The notes under the pieces are model-generated. The model was not told the origin of the DNA, made no database searches, and saw only the letters and a program-made list of their open reading frames with translations. The translations under genes and the position numbers were made by a program. Positions 1 to 10,640 of a DNA stretch of 64,000 nt are shown in pieces. Source of the DNA: Cephalotus follicularis (lineage: Eukaryota > Streptophyta > Magnoliopsida > Oxalidales > Cephalotaceae); NCBI GenBank assembly GCA_001972305.1, contig BDDD01005167.1, positions 1 to 64,000 of the forward strand, in the 5' to 3' direction. Position 1 is the first letter of the stretch. Each line of letters starts with the position of its first letter.

Positions 1-20
1 ACGGAGTGCGGCGGTGATGA

Positions 21-115
21 CAAGACGTATGAGTAGACATGCTAGGTCTATACGAAGTACGGCAACGATAACGGCGGCAAGACGTATGAGTAGACATGCT
101 AGGTCTATACGAAGT
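21..115 (+). repeat. Two direct copies of a 38-bp word, period 57
   Basis: The word starting CAAGACGTATGAGTAGACAT occurs at 21-58 and again at 78-115, essentially identical, with a partial third echo (CGTATGAGTAGACTCC) near 131-146. The window starts inside the array, so more copies may lie to the left. No function is evident. Confidence 0.8.
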
Positions 116-539
116 GTGTTCATTGCGACAAATCGTATGAGTAGACTCCGTTGAATTGAGCACCATTTATTCGCCAATCTTTAAGCTTCACCGACAAGAT
201 GTTTGTGGATTTTAATCAGACAGACAAAGTGTGTGTGAAGGCAGAAATATTGAAGAACAAATCAAATATTCAAGGATTTTTATTGATGGAATTGAAACAA
301 TAACAATCTAGGCTTTGTTCTTCCCTAAAACCTTGAAAAGGTTTAGCTACTAAACATTGTGAAGAAAACTAAATTGATGAAAAGAAATTAGGGTTGCCTC
401 TACACTACACTACTCTGTTTCTGCCGGCCATAGCATTGTTTTTATACTACAAGTTTGATCAAAAACGGAATAAAAGTAATCCTAGTTACAAAATATGGAA
501 AAAATCTAAACTTTCTATTTCTGCTGCAGAGGAAGGCAT

Positions 540-880
540 CGACTTCTTTAGGAAAGGAGTCGACTTCTTTGTGTAAAAATCGCAACTTTACTGAGATGCG
601 AGTGAAAGGCATCGACTTCTTTTTGAAACACGTCGACTTCTTTTGCTCCAAAAGCTACAGACCAGTTTTGTTAAAAGACATCGATGTGTTGTGTGAAAGA
701 CATCGATCTGCATGAAAGGCGTCGACTTCTTCTTTAAAGACGTCAACTTCTTTTTCATAGCTCCTTGAAGATTGTTGCATTTTTCCAGAAAAGACATCGA
801 CTTGTATGAAAGACATCGATGCATTTGATGAAGCCCAGAAAAGACGTCGACTTCTATTGAAGGAGTCGACTTCTTTGGTC
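540..880. repeat. Cluster of GTCGAC / ATCGAT palindromic motifs
   Basis: About 14 occurrences of a (G/A)TCGA(C/T) core are flanked by a recurring CTTCTTT or AAAGG. Spacing is irregular, about 15-35 bases. Both orientations occur because the core is its own reverse complement. Runs of the peptide pattern D-F-F in the frames are a by-product. The cluster resembles those found inside LTRs and a Copia leader elsewhere in the window. Confidence 0.75.
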
Positions 881-1084
881 TGTTTTCTGCAGAATTCAGC
901 ATTTCTGCAATCTTTGCACTTCAAACTCCAATTTTGCACAGTTTTGGGTAGTATTTTTGCACTTTGGTCATTTAGAACTTGTACCTGAAAATCATTAAAA
1001 CACAACCAAAGTAGTCTATTCCAAGCCTAAAAATATCACAAATAATGCATTAAAAACAACACATTTTTATGCTAAACATCCCTC

Positions 1085-2055
1085 CATATTTGGAAGGCAG
1101 TCTCGTAGCTCTCAGCAGAGGAGAAGAGGTTGTGGCTCTCGAAGAAGGGACAAGGGATTATTGTCACCATAGAGGAGTCACTCTAGACTTGCTGGCTCTA
1201 GTAGTCAGGCCCCTTATGAACCGTGTATATATTGTCAACGTACGAATCATTCATCATGATTGTTCGTGGAAAATCAGTAAATGTATGGTATGTGGAGCTG
1301 CTGATCATAAAGTTATGAAGTGTCCTTATGGAAAGTACGGAGATGGCAATCAGCCAGGATGGAGTTCAACTTCCTATCAGGGAGGTCCTCAGCAAAGCCG
1401 TAACTCTGAACAACAATATCGAAGCCGTCCTAGCACCAGCTCAGGACGAGGAGACCGTGGAAAGCAACCAATGGGATCAACACCTACCGTGCAAGGTAGG
1501 GAGTATGCTATGGATAAACATTCCATAGCAGGGTCTGCCTCGGTTATCGGAGGTATGGTATCTATATTTCACTATATGGCACAGACCCTTATCGACTCAG
1601 GCTCATCCCATTCTTATATCGCATTGCATTTTATACGCCATATGAATGTGAAGCCAGAACCTTTGCCCTTTTTAGTGGAAGTTAGCACACCCGTAGGAGA
1701 GTCTGCTACCTCCGAATGGGTGTGTAAGTCTTGTACTATTGAGATCACCAGGCATGTCCTATTGGTAGATTTGATTGTATTACCGATGGGTGAGCTTGAT
1801 GTAATTCTGGGAATGGATTGGTTATCGATGCACTATGCGTATATGGATTGTAACAGAAAGGTTGTGACTTTCAATGTGCCAGGACAATCTCCGTTCCAGT
1901 TTATTAGAACCTTAGAATGTCAGCTGATTCAAATGATATCTGCTATACAGGCTGACAGACTCTTGAGACAGGGTTGTGATGCTTATCTTGCACATGTAAT
2001 GGATGGTAGGAGACGAGTACCAAAGTTGGAGGATGTCCCGATGGTATGCGAGTAT
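1085..2055 (+). pseudogene. Element A gag C-terminus and protease remnant
   Basis: A CX2CX4HX4C zinc knuckle is readable at about 1282-1323, with a partial second knuckle just upstream, as in two-knuckle chromovirus gags. Downstream is a retropepsin-like domain with a D-S-G active-site triplet near 1594 and the conserved ILGMDWL motif near 1805-1825. Gag would package RNA and the protease would process the polyprotein. This is a fossil and is broken. Family placement as Ty3/Gypsy rests on domain order with the RT to the right. Confidence 0.85.
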
Positions 2056-2369
2056 CCGGATGTAATACCCTGCTTGTTCGTATGTGCTTTGTGGATATTT
2101 TATATATGTATGTGTGTTGTTTTCGGGCTTTTAAATTTGTTTTATTTTTAAGTCTGGTCGCCCTGTGTTTTGGGCTTATGTGATTTGGGCTGTTTGATAC
2201 TAGCCTGAATTTTTGGATATGTTTATATGTTAATGTACGTTGAGTTGGGCCTATGTTATGTCTTTTTATTTTTATTTTTATCAAACTTAATTGTACAACT
2301 TTCAAAATATTAAAACAATTCCTTTTTATTTTAAAATCCTTTTATATTATTTTATATTATTTTCTTTTA

Positions 2370-2460
2370 TTCTTTTTCTTTTATTCTTTTCCTTTTCTTT
2401 CTTCTTCCTTTCTTTCCTTTCTTTCCTCTCTTCTCCCGAACTCTCTCCTCCCCTCATTAT
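2370..2460 (+). repeat. Polypyrimidine tract in solo LTR Q1
   Basis: About 90 bases are almost entirely C and T (CTTTCC/TTCTTT repeats). It lies about 310 bases from the LTR start. Pyrimidine- or GA-rich stretches at a similar place recur in the LTRs at 42140, 55194 and 63450, and may mark the promoter-leader part of the LTR; that role is inferred. Confidence 0.65.
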
Positions 2461-3822
2461 TTCTACACGTTTTCAATCCTTTTCTTCCTTAATAATCCGA
2501 TTCTTGTCTCCTCTTCTTCCTTATTCATCCCTCAAATTACTCTTTCTTTCATGTTTAAGAATGCCTTGCCATTGTTATGGGTTATCTACCTCATCTTTGC
2601 AAAGCCTGTCACTACCGAAATTACAAGTGGAAATTACTGTGTTCTGGTGTTGTTTCATTCATCAAAAATCAGGGTTGTTATGCCCTCTCAATCCTATGTT
2701 ATTTTGTGTTGGGTTATGTCTTTCATTGGATGGCATTAAGGTTGTATTTGGTTTGCATTCCTTCCTTTTCTGTTTTGTTCACAGCTGGTTAACAATTGTT
2801 CAGTGGTATTGTTTCTACTGTTTTTCCGCGTTCTTAATACCATTACAGGTTAGATAATTCGTTCCCTACTGTGATGGATTTGCTACAATGTTATAATTCC
2901 AGTTTTGTGTTCTTAGTGTCCTTTGGTTTTGATTCCTACATATATATGTTCTGTCATGGTAATTCTAAGTCTGTCAGCATGTTTTAAACACTATGAACAT
3001 GTTATAATCTGGTTTTAATGGCTGCAAGTGATGATGGACAGAAATCTGGACATATATATATGTATGCACATGTTAAATGCTTTTCCTGCTTTCCTTAGAA
3101 GTTAAGCCACTGTCTATCTTTTTCCCTGTCAATTATGTGTTTCTGTATCATCTAAATGTCAAATAGGGTCATATGTTTATGTTCTTGTGTCTCTAGTTTA
3201 ATTTCATTTTCGTTCAAACTGGTTTCTGCATTAATATGTCGAATTTCTGCTGTTCTGTGGTCCAGAACAGTCGGCTATTCTTGTGGACAGGCAGCTTGAT
3301 AAATCAATGTTTTCGAAATGATTGAATACTGAGTATTGTACCCACCTATGGGGCATACCATAGGCATGTCGTAGGCTTGGCACGGGGACATGACACTTCC
3401 GTAGCGGTGTGATTAGTGTACGACATCTCTGAATGTTATGAATAAATCCCATGAGGTGGATTTATGGATCCATTATGTGATAGAGGCGTATGAATCGATT
3501 CTAGTATATGATATGTGATATGTGAGAATTGACTTGTGTAGTGCCGTACACTTCAATTCTAGTGGGCATGTGGAATTAGCGCCTCCCTTGCCAAAATATG
3601 TGTTATGTGATATGTATGTGGCTCAATATGACTTATGAATCGTGATATGATGTTTTGAAATGTTTCGTAAATGTTTCGAAAGTTATATGAATTTTATGAA
3701 TGTACCAATGTGACTTTACGAATGTTTTATTGTTTTTAATTACTTAAGATTTCTGTTATGAATTTTATTGAAATCTTATTGCTTTCAAACTTATTGTTTA
3801 TTGTTTTCTTTCCTTATCCGTA

Positions 3823-3837
3823 CTGAGGTTTGCTCAG
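3823..3837 (+). other. Hairpin near the 3' end of LTR Q1
   Basis: CTGAG-GTTTG-CTCAG is a perfect 5-bp stem with a 5-base loop, 343 bases before the LTR end. Hairpins in a comparable place occur in other LTRs of this window. Alone, a 5-bp stem is weak evidence. Confidence 0.45.
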
Positions 3838-4171
3838 CCGCGTTTTTGTTTTCCATGCGGCAGGTTATCAGGAGCAGAGGGGGAATGTGTGAACGAGAGA
3901 TGACCACCTTATATTTTGGATCCCTAGGAGTGTGATCCCGTTATGTTTTCTGTTTAAATGGTCATGAACAATAAGATACATATGTTTTAGTTTTGAACTG
4001 GAATATGTTTAAGTTTTCTGAAATTGTTAAGTTTTTTTTTAAGTTTTCAGTTATGCTATGACCACCACGTTTTGGCTGATAAGTTATGTTTATGTTCGGT
4101 TATGTTATGTTATGATAGTTTCTGTATTATGACCTATGACGACTCCCGCCGCTCGGGGGTGTTACACCGGA

Positions 4172-5899
4172 TGTGTTTCTGGAAGACTTGACATCCTTAC
4201 CCCTTGAAAAAGATGTAGAGTTTACTATAGATATTCTACTCATAACAACACCTATATCCAGAGCTCCTTATCGAATGGATCCTCCTGAATTAAAGGAATT
4301 GAAAATACAATTGCAGGAGTTACTCGATAAAGGCTTCATTCAAGCGGGCGTTTTTTCGTGGGAGCACTGGTCTTATTTGTCAAGAAGAAAGATGGATCAT
4401 TGCGAATGTGCATCGATTATCGGCAGCTTAATAAGGTAACTATCAAGAACATATATCTGCTACCACACATTGATGAGTTGTTCGATAACTGAATGAATCA
4501 ATGGTGTTCCCTAAGCTAGATTTGAGATCCGGATATCATCAGCTCAGGGGTAGAAAGGAAGACATCCCGAAGACAGCTTTCAGATCACGTTACGGACAAT
4601 ATGAATTCGTGGTTATGCTGTTCGGGGTGACTAATGCCCCTGCTGCATTTATGAGTCTGATGAATCAAGTGTTTAGTCCATATCTTGATCGATTCATTGT
4701 AGTCTTTATTGATGATATCCTGGTATATTCGAAGACGATGGAAGAACATGGAGTACACCTACACTTGGCACTGTAAATTCTAAGATATCATCGATTATAT
4801 GCCAAGTTCAGTAAATGTGAATTTTTATTGTCAGAGGTAGCCTTTCTTGGTCATATTATTTCCAGTGTTGGCTTATCAGTCGACCCATCAAAGTAGGCAA
4901 CAATAATGGACTTGAAACAACTAATGTAACGAAAATCAGAAGCTTTTTAGGCTTAGCGGGGTACTACCGTCGTTTTGTTGAAGGATTCCCCCGCATAGCC
5001 ACACCTCTGACCCGATTGACGCAGAAGAACATGGCATTTGTATGGGATGAACATTGTGAATGGAGCTTTGAGGAACTGAAGCAACGATTGACCTCTGGGC
5101 CAATCTTAACCTTACCAGAAGGCAATGAAGGTTTTGTAATATATAGTGATCATCAGAAAATGGCTTGGGATGTGTCTTGATACAGAATGGAAAGGTGATC
5201 GCTTACGCCTTTAGGAAACTAAAGCCCCATGAAGAAAATTGCCCAACTCATGATCTTGAGTTGGCGGCAATAGTTTTTGCATTGCGAAAATGGAGGCACT
5301 ATTTGTATGGTACGAAGTTCGAGGTGTACACGGATCACAAAAGTTTGAATTATCTATTCTCTCAAAAGGTCTTAAATATAAGACAGAGAAGATTGATGGA
5401 ATTACTCAATGATTATAATTGTGAAATACAGTACCATCCAGGCAAAGCTAATGTAGTGGCAGACGCATTGAGTCGTCAGTTAGCGTGCCAAACGATTTCC
5501 CACATCCATGCACTCCCATGGTTAATGGACAGAATAAAGGAAGTTCAAGGCAAGGATGTTAATTTGCTTTCAATGGCATTAGATAGTCAAGGTGGATTAA
5601 AGTCTGACTTCGCTATGCGAAATGACGGATTGATCAGATATCATTATATAATTTGTGTTCCAAATATTAAAGAATTGAAGAATGATCTTTTGTCACAGGC
5701 CCATCATTCCAGATTCTCCATACATCCGGGGAGTACCAAGATGTATCAAGATCTGAAGCTTAGCTATTGGTAGAATGGTATGAAAAGAGAAATAGCTGAA
5801 TATGTCGCTTCTTGTCTGACATGCCAGCAAATTAAAGTTGAACATCAAAGGCCAGCAAGGTTACTTCAACCCTTACCGGTAGCACATTGGACATGGGAA
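4172..5899 (+). pseudogene. Element A reverse transcriptase, RNase H and integrase N-terminus remnant
   Basis: This right-hand continuation of A after the Q1 insertion carries recognisable Ty3/Gypsy RT blocks (LDLRSGYHQ near 4512, a F-I-D-D catalytic box near 4710), then RNase H with the TDHKSL block near 5330, and the H2C2 integrase zinc region with HPGSTKMY near 5725. These would copy the RNA into cDNA and prepare integration. It is broken, with several breaks. It stops at the Copia B insertion. Confidence 0.85.
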
Positions 5900-5904
5900 C
5901 ACAT

Positions 5905-6434
5905 TGTTAGATATAGTGACCCGACAAGCCATTAGATGAGTTGTCATATTATATCTTATCTTGTATGGAAAAATCTTATTCCTTATATATATGATGCGTG
6001 CTAAAATATTTTATGGCTATATCACCTGTATTTTATCACATAATTGAAGTAGTTTATTAATTACCTACTTATACTAGTGATGCCCTGACATAAGGTTGGA
6101 TGCCTGGCATGGAGGCTATGAGACTGGTTACCTTATTCCTTATGTCAAATTTGTTCCAAGTCATAGGTTCACTTTGTGGGCATTAGTGAACCGGATAGAC
6201 CTACGCGTATGTTGTCTGCTCGTGGAATCGGGGGATGGATTCTCTCACGGTGACACCAATTCAATTCTGTTGATGTTGTGGTGATCCATGTGGTCTGTGG
6301 ACGTGCCATAATGGATTGTTTTTTGTTATATAGGGTGTTATTCTGCTGTCATGATTGTATGTTTTGTTTTATTCTACACCCTATACACCCTTGTCCATTT
6401 ATGGCATTGGATTCGGTTTTTTCCGTTTCCATCA
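5905..6434 (+). repeat. 5' LTR of Copia element B
   Basis: It is 530 bp, starting TGTTAG and ending CCATCA just before the primer-binding site. Its last 185 bases match 9841-10026 at about 97%. Confidence 0.9.
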
Positions 6435-6435
6435 G

Positions 6436-6447
6436 TGGTATCAGAGC
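6436..6447 (+). other. Primer-binding site of element B
   Basis: TGGTATCAGAGC is complementary to the 3' end of initiator tRNA-Met, the usual primer of plant Copia and Gypsy elements. It sits one base after the 5' LTR. Confidence 0.9.
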
Positions 6448-6729
6448 GTCCCACATCATCCTTGATTGAATATGTATGCCTTAGATGATATACTGATTAA
6501 TAGTTTAATTAATGGATGTGTTTTGTGATCAAACTAAAATTTCAAAGTGCCTTAATGAAAATTGCATGAAATTGGATTTCATTGTGTTTTTGTGCTGGGA
6601 ATGTTGTTTTAATGTGTTTAGAATTATGTTTGGAACATGCATAGTGCATTTTAGAATGCCAGAATGGTATACCATCCTATAAACCATTGTTTTCTGCATT
6701 TTTCGAAGTGCAGAAACTGCCCAGAGGGA

Positions 6730-6998
6730 TATAGACGTCGACTTTCTTGGTAGACGTCGATGTCTTGTTCATATTCCCAGGGAACACGTCGACGTTCTTG
6801 ATAGACGTCGATGTCTTGTTCGTTTTCCCAGAAAATGAGTCAATGTTTTCCCAGAAAAAGCGTCGATGTTTTTGACAAACGTCGACTCCTTTTTCAACTG
6901 TTCTTGAGAAATGCATTGATGCTCCTGTTATGCATCGACGCCTTGTTCAAGTATTTCCAGAAAACACGTCGATGCTTTTGATAAGCATCGACGTCTTT
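6730..6998. repeat. TCGA-core palindrome and hairpin cluster in element B leader
   Basis: About ten copies of ACGTCGA(C/T)G-like words are separated by TTCTTG or TTTTGA and CCCAGAAAA spacers. The last pair forms a perfect hairpin: ACGTCGATGCTT, loop TTGAT, AAGCATCGACGT (about 6966-6994). The cluster lies about 300 bases after the primer-binding site, in the untranslated leader. It closely resembles the clusters at 540-880 and in several Gypsy LTRs. Confidence 0.8.
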
Positions 6999-7788
6999 TA
7001 TAAAAAAAATCTGTTTTTAATAAAATTGGATTTTATACATTTTGGCACTTGGAAAATTAAAAATCATTTCTTGATTTAGTGAGAGTTTGATCAATTAACA
7101 ATCCTTGAATTAAATTGAGTAATTGGTTATCATTTATGGCATTTGTTATGTTTATGTTTTATTATATTGGATATAATATAGATCTTATGCACAATGGATG
7201 GCCCGAAAAAAGGACATAGACCTAGTTTATAGTTTTCTATGTGTGGATGGGTTTTATTTATTTATTATCTTTAAAGGTCTGTAATTAGGTACCTGCGTGC
7301 ACCATTTATTTTTCCTTACTTTTGTTATTTCTCCTTGTAATTTTTAAAATGTAATTATCTTTTCGAAAATGTAATGTTCTTTTTGTAAAAGAACACCTTG
7401 CAAGGAGAGATGGAGGAAAGGAGAAATGAAGTACAAGACTTTTGAAGGCCATGTATGCATGGTTATTGTTGTAATAAATAGATTTAAATCATTACACCTA
7501 GGAAGACCTAGTAGTAACTTTGGGCTCAAGTCATTACTAATATTGTCCTGGCCAATCCATTGACATATTTTAGAAATATGTCCAATGTGCATAAGATACA
7601 CGTCATGCATGCTAAGCCGTAATTAATTGGAATTGGGTAATACAACCAATGAATTAATTAATGGCTCGGTATTTAAAATTTGAGACCGCAAATTCCCTCA
7701 CTTCAATAATAAGTCTTAACGTAGGAACCCATGGATTGGTTCCCCGTGGCCTTCCACAATTTTCGTTGAGTAGTGTTCCTGGGTTGTT

Positions 7789-8093
7789 GGTTTGTCATGC
7801 CCTAGCTGAGGCTGATGACTTGGGGATATTATGTCAACGTCGGTGTTGGGCACCGCAAAGGGTGGCTATGTTTTAGCACTTGGACACGCCTACGTGTGGG
7901 TGTTAAAACTAGTGCATTCCAATGAAAATTTTGGGTACCTGACTTATTAAGATTCTGATGGTTTGTCATACCCTAGCTGAGGCCATATTGAATCTAAGAC
8001 CGAATACTATGATTGGATCTTGTATTGGATAAAAATTGACAACAAAAGCCTACCCATTGGATATATTATAGTTTGTCATGCCTTAGCTGAGGC
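7789..8093 (+). repeat. Three spaced copies of a CCTAGCTGAGG-core motif in the Copia leader
   Basis: The words around 7789-7812, 7961-7983 and 8071-8093 share about 21 of 23 bases, beginning GTTTGTCAT and ending AGCTGAGGC. Start spacing is about 171 and 110 bases and the DNA between is not repeated. All three lie in the leader between the primer-binding site and gag, where packaging and dimerisation signals usually reside. That function is an inference. Confidence 0.75.
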
Positions 8094-8289
8094 TATAATA
8101 TGATTGCAATGGATTCCAATCCAATCCCCACTAGGAAGTTAGACTTCTCGAATTCCATATGGGGGTATGGGATACGATTAGAATAGTGGGAGGAACCATA
8201 AGCACTAAAGACCAAGTGTTATGGTTGTCATATATTAAAACTGTAATAGATGCTGACTCAACTTATATTTCCTTATCTAGGTTGCTAGA

Positions 8290-9170
8290 ATGGCTTTATC
8301 AAATGCAATGTCCCGCATTCTAGAGACAAATAAACTTGAGGGGCCCAACTTCAACGATTGGCACCGTAACCTCAAGATCGTCCTTACGGCCAATAAAATG
8401 GCCTATGTGATGACTGGGGGGCCTCCTTCACTAGGTGAAGACCCGACGCCCGAAGAGAGTGAGCGACTAGCCAAGTGGCTAGAGGATGACGAGCAGGCTA
8501 GATGTCTTTCCCTTCTCAGGTTGACACCTCAGCTTCAGCGTCAGAATGAGAAGATTGAGACCTTATCTGCTATACTACTTCACCTTCAGGGGATGTATGG
8601 AGCTGAGTCAAGGACTCAAAGGTTTAATCTATCTCGCAAACTCTTTAAGGCTCAGATGCAAGAGGGAGCTTCAGTCCATGAGCATGGATTGAAGATGATA
8701 GACATGATTGAGCAGCTGGCTCAATTAGGGTTTGTCATGGACCATGATCTATATGTAGATCTTATTCTGACGTCCCTTCCTAAGTCGTCCTCACAGTTCT
8801 TGGTGAACTTTCACATGAACAAGATAGAGGTAACTCTACCTGAGCTAGTTGCTATGTTGAGGACGACTGAGGTCGATTTTGACTATGGGAAGTGAAAGAC
8901 CCACTCCCTACTCCTTCCTTCTTCTAGGTCTGCCCAAGGAAAGGGCAGTGCCTCGTCTTCATGTAAAGGGAAGGGCATGCTCATGCCTGTCAACACAAAA
9001 GGCAAGGGTAAGAAGAAGCAAAAGAAGAAGAAGGGGAAGCTTGGAGCTAGTGGGGGTGTTGCCAAAGATCGTATGAAGAAGTTAGCTGCTGAAGGTGCTT
9101 GTTTCCAGTGCGGTAAGACCGGACACTGGAAAAAGGATTGTCGTGTTGCTGTTGCTACTGTCTCTGCTGA
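8290..9170 (+). pseudogene. Element B Copia gag remnant
   Basis: The N-terminal part (from the ATG at 8290) has the Copia gag signature: a start of the type L-x-G-x-N-F-x-D-W near 8334-8364, then the helical UBN2-type capsid region to about 8895. A basic lysine-rich stretch at about 9000-9040 precedes a CX2CX4HX4C zinc knuckle at about 9100-9141. The protein would form the particle shell and bind RNA. This is a fossil with few breaks in this part. Copia assignment is firm; the lineage is not determined. Confidence 0.85.
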
Positions 9171-9224
9171 TAACCCGCATGGTGCGAGTACGTCAGGTAT
9201 GTTCATGATTGAACTAAATCTAGC

Positions 9225-9725
9225 TTTGAATAATAGTTCTTCATGGGAATTGGATACTGGATGTGGAACTAACCTTTGCAATTCGTTGCAGGGACTAAGA
9301 AAAGTTAGAAAGCTTGGAGCTGGAGACTTGGAGTTACGGCTTGGAGTTGGATCTAGGATCATTGCTCAAGCTGTTGGTGTTTATGATATTAGTTTGTGTA
9401 ATAATTTTACTTTGACATTGGATCCTTGTTATTTTGTTATGAATATTGTTCGGAACATTGTAAGTGTTTCTCACTTATGTAGTATGGGCTTGGAGCTTAG
9501 GTTCCAAGACATTGGATGTCTTATATATTCGAACAATGTTTATGTTGGTAATGGTATTATTGCCAATGGATTATATGTCTTAAATACTTCACAAACAAAT
9601 ATCTTGTCCATTGAGCAAAGTAATAAGAAAAGACAAAGAGAAACTAAGTTAAATAAAACCTATACCTGGCATTATAGACTTGGTCATCTTAGTGATGCTA
9701 GACTATCACAGCTTGGAGAACATCA
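9225..9725 (+). pseudogene. Element B protease and pre-integrase remnant
   Basis: After the zinc knuckle comes a Copia protease-like region (W-E-L-D-T-G near 9247) and then a GAG-pre-integrase signature (WHYRLGHLSDARL near 9668-9710). Integrase core, RT and RNase H of this element are not found; about 115 bases of unassigned sequence lead to the 3' LTR copy. The element is broken. Confidence 0.8.
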
Positions 9726-9839
9726 AAGGGGAATCTACTCAAGCTTGTAGCGGCAAAGAAAGAAGGAGCCTTCACCCACTGGTATAATTTCTTCGTCCTT
9801 CTTCCTTTTGCCATGCTTGTGTGTCACCATTGTTTGCAA

Positions 9840-10026
9840 TGGTGACACCAATTCAATTCTGTTGATGTTGTGGTGATCCATGTGGTATGTGGACGTGCCA
9901 TAATGGATTGTTTTTTGTTATATAGGGTGTTATTCCGCTGCCATGATTGTATATTTTGTTTTATTCTACACCCTATACACCCTTGTCCATTTATGGCATT
10001 GGATTCGGTTTTGTCCGTTTCCATCA
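9840..10026 (+). repeat. 3' LTR copy of Copia element B
   Basis: It matches the last 185 bases of the 5' LTR at about 97% and is followed directly by the CACAT target duplication. It is shorter than the 5' LTR. Confidence 0.9.
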
Positions 10027-10031
10027 CACAT

Positions 10032-10635
10032 CACCAAGGATTTTGTGACTGGTTTGCCAAGAACAAGGACTAACCGTGACTCTATATGGGTGATCGTTTA
10101 CCGCTTTTCTAAATCTGCCTATTTCCTCATGATTAAGACCACCTACTCTCTTGAACGGTTAGCACCCTTGTACATTGCAGAGATTGTTAGGCTCCATTGG
10201 GTGCCAATCAGTGTAGTGTCTGATAGGGACCCTCGATTTATGTCCCGATTCTGGAAGAGATTGCAAGCAGCTCTTGGTACCCAAAACTACTTTAGCACTG
10301 CTTTTCATCCCCGGACTGATTCTCAGTCTGAGAGAACTATTCAAACTCTGGAAGACATGCTTAGAGCATGTGTAATGGATTGGGATGGCAATTGGGATGA
10401 ACATCTGCTAGAGTTCTCATATAATAATAGCTATCATGCCAGCATTGATATAGCACCATTTTAAGCTCTACATGGAAGGAAATGTAGAACACCGATTTGT
10501 TGGTTTGAAGTCAGTGAACGGAGTCTTTTGGGACTAGAGTTGATACAATAAGCAACGGAAAAGGCTAAAATGATATGAGAAAGACTTCTAATAGCTCAAA
10601 GTAGACAAAAAAGTTATACGAATAATCGCAGAAGA
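10032..10635 (+). pseudogene. Element A integrase core remnant
   Basis: This continuation of A right of Copia B reads as a Gypsy integrase catalytic core: D-F-V-T-G-L-P near 10035, V-S-D-R-D near 10218 (second catalytic Asp), and [10 protein letters not shown] near 10305-10335 with the catalytic Glu. It is broken, with a few breaks. It ends at the second solo LTR. Confidence 0.85.
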
Positions 10636-10640
10636 GAACT

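Larger units (their letters stand above)
1..1084. other. Unassigned AT-rich segment left of element A
   Basis: I recognise no gene here. Short open frames exist on both strands, but they only reflect the repeated GTCGACTTCTTT-like word between 540 and 880. Positions 200-520 and 960-1084 are AT-rich without a protein signature. The segment may be the end of an unrecognised repeat abutting the gag remnant of element A. I see no LTR end, primer-binding site or TIR that would name it. Confidence 0.5.
2061..4166 (+). repeat. Solo LTR Q1 inside element A
   Basis: It starts TGTAATACCC and ends GGGTGTTACA, a 10-bp imperfect inverse pair, and is flanked by the perfect 5-bp duplication CCGGA (2056-2060 and 4167-4171). 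It contains no coding region, only a long polypyrimidine tract (about 2370-2460) and AT-rich sequence, which fits one LTR left after recombination between two. A CTGAG/CTCAG hairpin lies at 3823-3837. Family: Gypsy-type ends, about 2.1 kb, not matched to any internal region here. Confidence 0.9.
5905..10026 (+). mobile_element. Element B: Ty1/Copia remnant inside element A
   Basis: It begins TGTTAGATATAG, ends TTTCCATCA and is flanked by the perfect duplication CACAT (5900-5904 and 10027-10031). Parts are a 5' LTR (5905-6434), tRNA-iMet primer-binding site, a long AT-rich leader of about 1.8 kb, gag, protease and pre-integrase remnants, and a shorter 3' LTR copy (9840-10026). Most of pol is absent, so the element is broken and non-autonomous. 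Over the shared 185 bases the LTRs differ at about 5 positions (near 3%), making it one of the younger insertions here, of the order of a million years under commonly used plant rates. Confidence 0.9.

Noticed and set aside
588-1005. Overlapping open frames of 60-116 codons in the first kilobase
   Set aside because: The residues are repeats of the GTCGACTTCTTT word in three frames and both strands; no domain, no plausible start context.
2253-2857. Open frames of 188 and 79 codons in LTR Q1
   Set aside because: Phe/Ser/Leu-rich products of a polypyrimidine tract inside a solo LTR with perfect target duplication.
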